A stretch of DNA of 64,000 nucleotides from Gnetum montanum (lineage: Eukaryota > Streptophyta > Gnetopsida > Gnetales > Gnetaceae). A program made the translations under genes and the position numbers. The stretch spans positions 731,530-795,529 of the forward strand of contig MNCI01007802.1 in assembly GCA_015680685.1 (NCBI GenBank). Reading direction: 5' to 3'. The notes under the pieces were generated by a model that saw only the letters and a program-made list of their open reading frames with translations, was not told the origin of the DNA and searched no databases. This document shows positions 59,398 to 64,000 of the stretch, piece by piece (position 1 is the stretch's first letter; every line of letters begins with the position of its first letter).

Positions 59398-60194
59398 TGA
59401 TGAATAATGTTTCACATAGCTCCGATATTAGATATGTGATATTGAAGCCCTGATATTAGGTATATGATATCGGGTTCCAAGAAGCAATGTCAGATATTCG
59501 ATATCACAAGGCATGTGCCAGCCTTTAAATATAGCACTCAGACACATGATTTGGATATAGTTTTTGTCATAACATAGCAAAGCTCTTGTAGTTTCTTTTC
59601 TCTAAGGTTAGAAGATTTTCAAAAGTGCCCACAGTAGAAGTCATTGAGTGTATGAATCTTTATTTGAGCATTATTGTACCTAAGCATGTCTGTGTGTGTG
59701 GTAATAAAGATGAGCTTTCTAATCATACCTTCTAGCATCTTAGCTGGCTTAAATATTTCATTCATGTGTTTAATGTTTTTTGTGTAATTTCATTTAATAC
59801 TGCTAAGTAATTAAGCTAAAGTAAGATAGCCAAATTAAATACTAGTTAATTAAGCACATAAGTACAACCACTTCAAGCATGCATATGGCACTTGGTAATC
59901 CCAGCAATGCGTAGCGTTTTGTAATCCAACAACATTATATGTGTTTAGGATGTGAACAGAATCTAGGAATGGATACTTATGTTAGGATAGTTCATTATTA
60001 ATTAGCAATTAGATTAATTAAATTGATTTATAAATAGAGTTTCAACCTATTGTTAATCATAGATGAATAAATATAAAATAATAAAAATCATGTTACTCAA
60101 TTACACGTAACCATACAATTAAGCTCCACAAGTGTAGTTGGGAAGACAATGATTATTAGAATCAGATTTCATGTCTTAGAACTAGTGTACTTAG
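59398..60194 (+). repeat. 3' LTR of element C, truncated in the window by element F
   Basis: It matches 51804 to about 52580. The match stops at AGTGTACTTA, where element F begins. The remaining LTR end should lie right of F, outside the window. Confidence 0.82.
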
Positions 60195-61545
60195 TGAAAC
60201 ACCACAAAAAATTTCAAGTTTGGCGCTTGTCCAACAAGAAGCAGATCCCTATGACCCTTAGACGCTGTCGGCTACATTTGGAGTCACACATGGCAATTTC
60301 GAGGACTGAAACACTCGATTTTTACCAAGTGTTGTGCCGGCATCTATGCCCAGCGTAGACACCCAATGTCTACGCCTAACGTATACGCCCAACGTCTACG
60401 CCTAGCATATACGCCCAGCGTATATGCCAGACGCCTAGCATACACGCCTCACATGTACGCTCAGCAGGTGCAACAGGAGCAAGAATTGAAGCAAGTCAGC
60501 GGCCAGCATCCATTAGCGTATACTCCCCAGCATATACGCTAGCATTCATCAGCGTATACGCCTAGCGTATATGCCAGCATTGATCAGCGTATATGCCCCA
60601 GTGTATACGCCCAGCATCCATCCAAGTTCACACGCCCAGCAAGTCCAGCGTATACGCCCAGCGTATACCATATTTCTAAAATGTGCACGCCCGGTCGACA
60701 CGTCGCGTGTCTCCCAACCCGATTTTCCCGGTAACCCTTCCCCTATAAAAGGCCCAGTTTTTCGCATTTTTAATGTCGGAAAAAATTTACCAGAGCAGAC
60801 TCAGAGAAATTATGCTGTAAAACCAGAGCTTGAAACCCTCACACGCTGGGAATTCTTGTACACTGAGCACGGTCTCCACGCTCCGCCTACCGTACGAACC
60901 AGCCGCCTCCCTGCACCCACCAGGGCTTTACGTCCGCTTTGTGTACACGCACAATTGCGTTAAGACCGGTACCTTGAAAACTGTATTCTTACAGCGTCAT
61001 TGTTACAGTTTACATTCTGTTTACACTCACATTGTTTACGCTGTTTACATTTGTCTACACTGTTCAAACTTGTTTACGCTGTTTACGCTACACTTACACT
61101 ACGCTATGTAAGTCCTGTTTACGCTTTACGCTGTTTACGCTCTGTTTATGCTATCTACGCTCTGTTTGCGTTGTTTACGCTTTACGCCCTGTTTAAACCT
61201 TGTTTACGCTTTATGCTCTGTTTATGCTGTCTACGCCCTGTTCATACTGTTTACGCCGTATACGCCCTGCTTCCACTGTTATGTTGTTTACACCTTGTTT
61301 ACGCCCTGTTTTCACTGTTCGCCCATTTTTCACCCGTTACACAGTTTACGCTTAACCCAGGGTATAACACTTCGGTGGCACTTGGGGAAATCCTTGTCTG
61401 ATCCGCGTGCGGACCACCCAAGGTGCCCTACCTTCGTGCATTCCAGCTCGCCCTCAGGTGAAGGTAGGGTCGTCTGTGCTCGTCCCGCGATCCCGCGGTC
61501 TCTGTTTTTCTTTCCAGCCGGGGACCGACGATTTCGGGCGGTACA
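60195..61545 (+). repeat. 5' LTR of element F
   Basis: It shares the start, the TATA region (TATAAAAGG at 60744-60752) and the last 150 bp (CCGACGATTTCGG...GTACA) with the D LTR, but lacks the 181-bp array. It has instead a GCGTATACGC-type cluster (60340-60670) and a long TGTTTACGCT-rich stretch (61000-61350) downstream of the TATA box. Confidence 0.85.
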
Positions 61546-61550
61546 GAAAT

Positions 61551-61567
61551 TGGCGCTAGAAGGAGGG
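61551..61567 (+). other. primer-binding site of element F
   Basis: TGGCGCTAGAAGGAGGG, identical to that of element D. The last five bases (GAGGG) were duplicated when the solo LTR inserted. Confidence 0.78.
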
Positions 61568-63395
61568 TGAAACACCACAAAAATTTTGGCTAACACTTGA
61601 AGACAGAAATTAAGCTAAGTCATGTTGGTCCTCAACATGACCAAGCTTGAAAGCCTCAGAATAGTATCAAACGAAGTCAAAGCAAGCAAGTAAAAGTTCC
61701 CTGTGACCCACAGAAGACTACGATGACATCTGGCATCAAACTTGGCAAATCTTGAGCTCAAAATACTTGGTTTTCACTAAGTATGCATCCTGTACGCTGG
61801 TCTACACATGCCCAGCGTAAGGCCCAGCGTACAGCAACTTTCGGGGCTCAAAAACTCATCAAAACATGCTAAAGTAGAGTGTCCAGACCCCCCAGGACCT
61901 TCCCCAAGGTTCCCAGCAGGTCTCAGGCACTTGAAAATTGAATTTTGGGCTCCGAATAATGGTCTTCCATTCCTGCACGCCCGGCGTGTACGCCGGGGTT
62001 TGGCCAGCGTAGATAGACTTTCGGGCCCCAGAAATGCATCAAAACGTGACAGAACTGAGCGTCTGGACCCCCTAGGACCTTCCCCAAGGTTCTCAGCAGG
62101 TCTCAGGCACTTGAAACACAAATTTCAGGCTCCGAATGATGGTCTTCCATTCTTGCACGCCCGGCGTAAGGCCAGTGTAGACAGACTTTCGGGCCCCAAA
62201 AATGCATCAAAATATGCCAGAACTGAGCGTCTGGATCCCCCAAGACCTTCCCCAAGGTTCCCAGTAGGTCTCAGGCACTTGAAACACAAATTTCAGGCTC
62301 CGAATGATGGTCTTCCATTCCTGCACGCCCGGTGTGTACGCCGGGGTTTGGCCAGCGTAGATAGACTTTAGGGCCCCAGAAATGCATCAAAACGTGCCAG
62401 AACTGAGCGTCTGGACCCCCCAGGACCTTTCCCAAGGTCCCCAGCAGGTCTCAGGCACTTGAAAAACAAATTTCAGGCTCCGAATGATGGTCTTCCATTC
62501 CGGCACGCCCGGCGTGTACGCCCGGCGTAAGGCCAGCGTAGACAGACTTTCGGGCTCCAAAAATGCATCAAAACGTGCCAGAATCGAGCGTCCAGACCCC
62601 CCAGGACCTTCCCCAAGGTTTCCAGTAGCTTTTGGGCATCCAAAAATCAATTTTTGACCTTAAAATAAAGCATTTTCATGTGTATACGCTGTGCACATTT
62701 TTGGCTTACGCTGGCATGCTATACGCTTACGCTGGCATCCTCTACGCTCAGCATCCGCAGCGTATACGCCCAGCGTGTACGCCCAGCGTAGACGCCCAGC
62801 GTGTACGCCCAGCGTATACGCCCACATGTCTCCCAGTCCGATTTTCCCGGTAACCCTACCCCTATAAATAGCCCAGTTTTCCACGTATTCAGGAGGACAA
62901 AAATTTCTAACCAGAGCCTAAAACCCTCCACGCTGGAAGTCCTGTACGCCGAGCACAGTCTCTACGCTCCACCTACAGTGTCCTAGCCGAGTCATTCCTA
63001 CACGCGCCGGGGCCTTCCGTCCGCCTTGTGTCAAAGCCACAACTGCGTTTGGACCGGTGCACTTTGTAATCAATTCTTAATACAAAATAGTTTACATTTT
63101 GCTCTGATTTATTGCAGTTTTCTTCTTTTTTTCAGTTTCCGTTTACAGGCTCATTTACATTATCGTGCTTGTTTACGGTTTACATTTAACATGCATTGTT
63201 TACGTATAACCCAACGTGTTGTAGCGGCAAATGTTGGGGAAGTCCTTGTTTGATCTGCGTGCGGACCATTCAAGGCACTCTGCCTTCGTCCGTTCCAGCT
63301 TGCCCTCAAGCGGAGGCAGGGTCGACTGTGCTCGTCCGTAGATATTTCGGTGCTCGTAACGTTCCAGCCTTGCACCGACGATTTCGGTCAGTACA
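61568..63395 (+). repeat. D-type solo LTR inserted in element F
   Basis: Full-length LTR from TGAAACACC to GGTCAGTACA in plus orientation, flanked by a perfect TSD GAGGG (61563-61567 and 63396-63400). No internal element sequence is attached, so it is a solo LTR, normally produced by recombination between two LTRs. It carries four units of the 181-bp array (anchors at 61953, 62133, 62301, 62481) and a TATA box at 62862. Confidence 0.9.
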
Positions 63396-63635
63396 GAGGG
63401 CCTCCGCTTAAACAAATTGACTGTACGCTTCTCAGCATCTACGCTAATCAGCGTTTTCGCTGCCCTGTTTTAACCCCCAACTCTCAGCGTCTATGCTGTC
63501 AACCTTCCAACGTCTACGCTGCACACGTGCCCTAGCGTCTACGCTGCTAACTTACGCCAGCGTCTACGCTGCACAGTTACGCTGCAGATTCGTCTACGTC
63601 GGCCACAAACAGTTTTACACACGCAACCTATCATC

Positions 63636-64000
63636 ATGAATCCCGTAAACACCACTGCTGCCACTACCCAGGACATTAACATCTCAGATACCATGGCTGC
63701 CCAGCAGTCTGTCACACCACACTTGGGAGGGCAATCCACGATGTGGCCCCGTCGGTCTTTGAGGTTACAAGGGAAAGATCCAGCTGCCAACGTTATAACC
63801 CAAGATGAGTATTACTTCATCTTCATTAAGATACAAGCCAGCCTGGCGATGGATCGGGCTGAAATCAAAGTAAAGAGACAATTCGAACTCTTTTACAGGG
63901 GGGGACACGAGTTCATCCCTTCCCCATATGACGTAATCCCTGTTCCTGAACAATTCTCGGAGCTCTTTACTCATCTCCTTCTGCACAGGAGCCAGTCATT
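63636..64000 (+). CDS. gag of element F, N-terminal part, open at window end
   Basis: The frame starts MNPVNTTAATTQDIN and is open for 121 codons to the window edge. EYYFIFIKIQASLAMDRAEI and YRGGHEFIPSPYDVIPV align with YNYICVKIQANLPLDTIEQE and YMGGHEFVPSVYDIIPL in the N-terminal region of the gag of element D, so both belong to the same lineage. The leader between 63401 and 63635 is rich in CGTCTACGCT and TACGC motifs but lacks the 20-bp minisatellite of D. The continuation is not visible. Confidence 0.82.
   Translation, partial: MNPVNTTAATTQDINISDTMAAQQSVTPHLGGQSTMWPRRSLRLQGKDPAANVITQDEYYFIFIKIQASLAMDRAEIKVKRQFELFYRGGHEFIPSPYDVIPVPEQFSELFTHLLLHRSQS

Larger units (their letters stand above)
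51804..60194 (+). mobile_element. Element C: Athila-like Ty3/gypsy element with pol, 3' LTR cut by element F
   Basis: The 5' LTR at 51804-52671 starts TGATGAAC and ends ACTAATCA; the 3' LTR starts at 59398 (TGATGAATAATG) and is interrupted at 60194. Between them: primer-binding site, gag with an internal deletion, a protease remnant, reverse transcriptase/RNase H/integrase, and the long non-coding 3' region. Left flank is CTAGT; the right target copy is not in the window. All coding parts have stops. Confidence 0.88.
60195..64000 (+). mobile_element. Element F: gag-bearing LTR retrotransposon related to D, right end outside window
   Basis: It begins TGAAACACCACAAAAA, the same LTR start as element D, inserted in the 3' LTR of C. 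A 1351-bp LTR, the primer-binding site TGGCGCTAGAAGGAGGG and an open gag frame follow. A D-type solo LTR interrupts it right after the primer-binding site. Its reading frame looks intact as far as visible. Confidence 0.85.

Noticed and set aside
61568-61568. Second LTR start as the 3' LTR of a very short element F
   Set aside because: The GAGGG duplication on both sides and the continuation of the F leader and gag after 63400 show a separate solo-LTR insertion.
60571-61570. Plus-strand ORFs of 93-140 codons in the F LTR
   Set aside because: They arise from TACGC-rich repeats in the LTR; the peptide is Tyr/Leu/Cys repetition without domain character.

Overview
This window looks like a nuclear genome segment of a seed plant with a large, repeat-rich genome. 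A gymnosperm such as a conifer is my best inference, based on old, mutated, deeply nested LTR retrotransposons around one isolated gene; the species cannot be fixed from sequence alone. There is no bacterial, organellar or CRISPR content. The only host gene that looks intact is a two-exon UDP-glycosyltransferase (UGT) at 19344-21425. Almost everything else is retrotransposon, retrotransposon relic or AT-rich intergenic DNA.

Layout. 1-5725 is the 3' part of Ty3/gypsy element A (gag, protease, 3' LTR). 7007-17930 is element G, an LTR retrotransposon bounded by a perfect CATAG target-site duplication (TSD). Instead of recognisable retroelement genes, G carries an intronless CCR4-type deadenylase pseudogene and a 5S rRNA-like fragment, and it is interrupted by element B (11315-16919, TSD ATGAT), a pol-less relative of A. 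17936-22480 is the higher-GC island with the UGT gene. 22480-31192 holds LINE-like reverse-transcriptase tails, a minus-strand LTR related to G, and a possible degraded gene. 31193-50575 is element E (gypsy, near-perfect TSD GTAGG/CTAGG); its gag is split by element D (36582-46669, minus strand, TSD GAACA). 50985-51803 is a Ty1/copia gag/protease fragment cut by element C (51804-60194), the only element here with reverse transcriptase, RNase H and integrase remains. The 3' LTR of C is cut by element F (60195 to the window end), a relative of D, and the region just behind the primer-binding site of F is cut by a D-type solo LTR (61568-63395, TSD GAGGG).

How the parts work together. A, B, C and E share a non-coding 3' architecture of about 1.4-2 kb between an internal purine tract and the true 3' LTR, plus primer-binding sites resembling those of Athila-type elements. 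A and B have lost pol at the same place and share premature stops and a protease active-site change, so they probably spread as non-autonomous passengers. D and F form a second lineage (Tat/Ogre-like gag-protease) with very repetitive, GCGTA-rich LTRs and leaders and, in D, a striking set of hairpin repeats behind the coding region. The most novel candidates are that hairpin family, the gene-carrying element G, and the conserved 18-base box shared by four elements.
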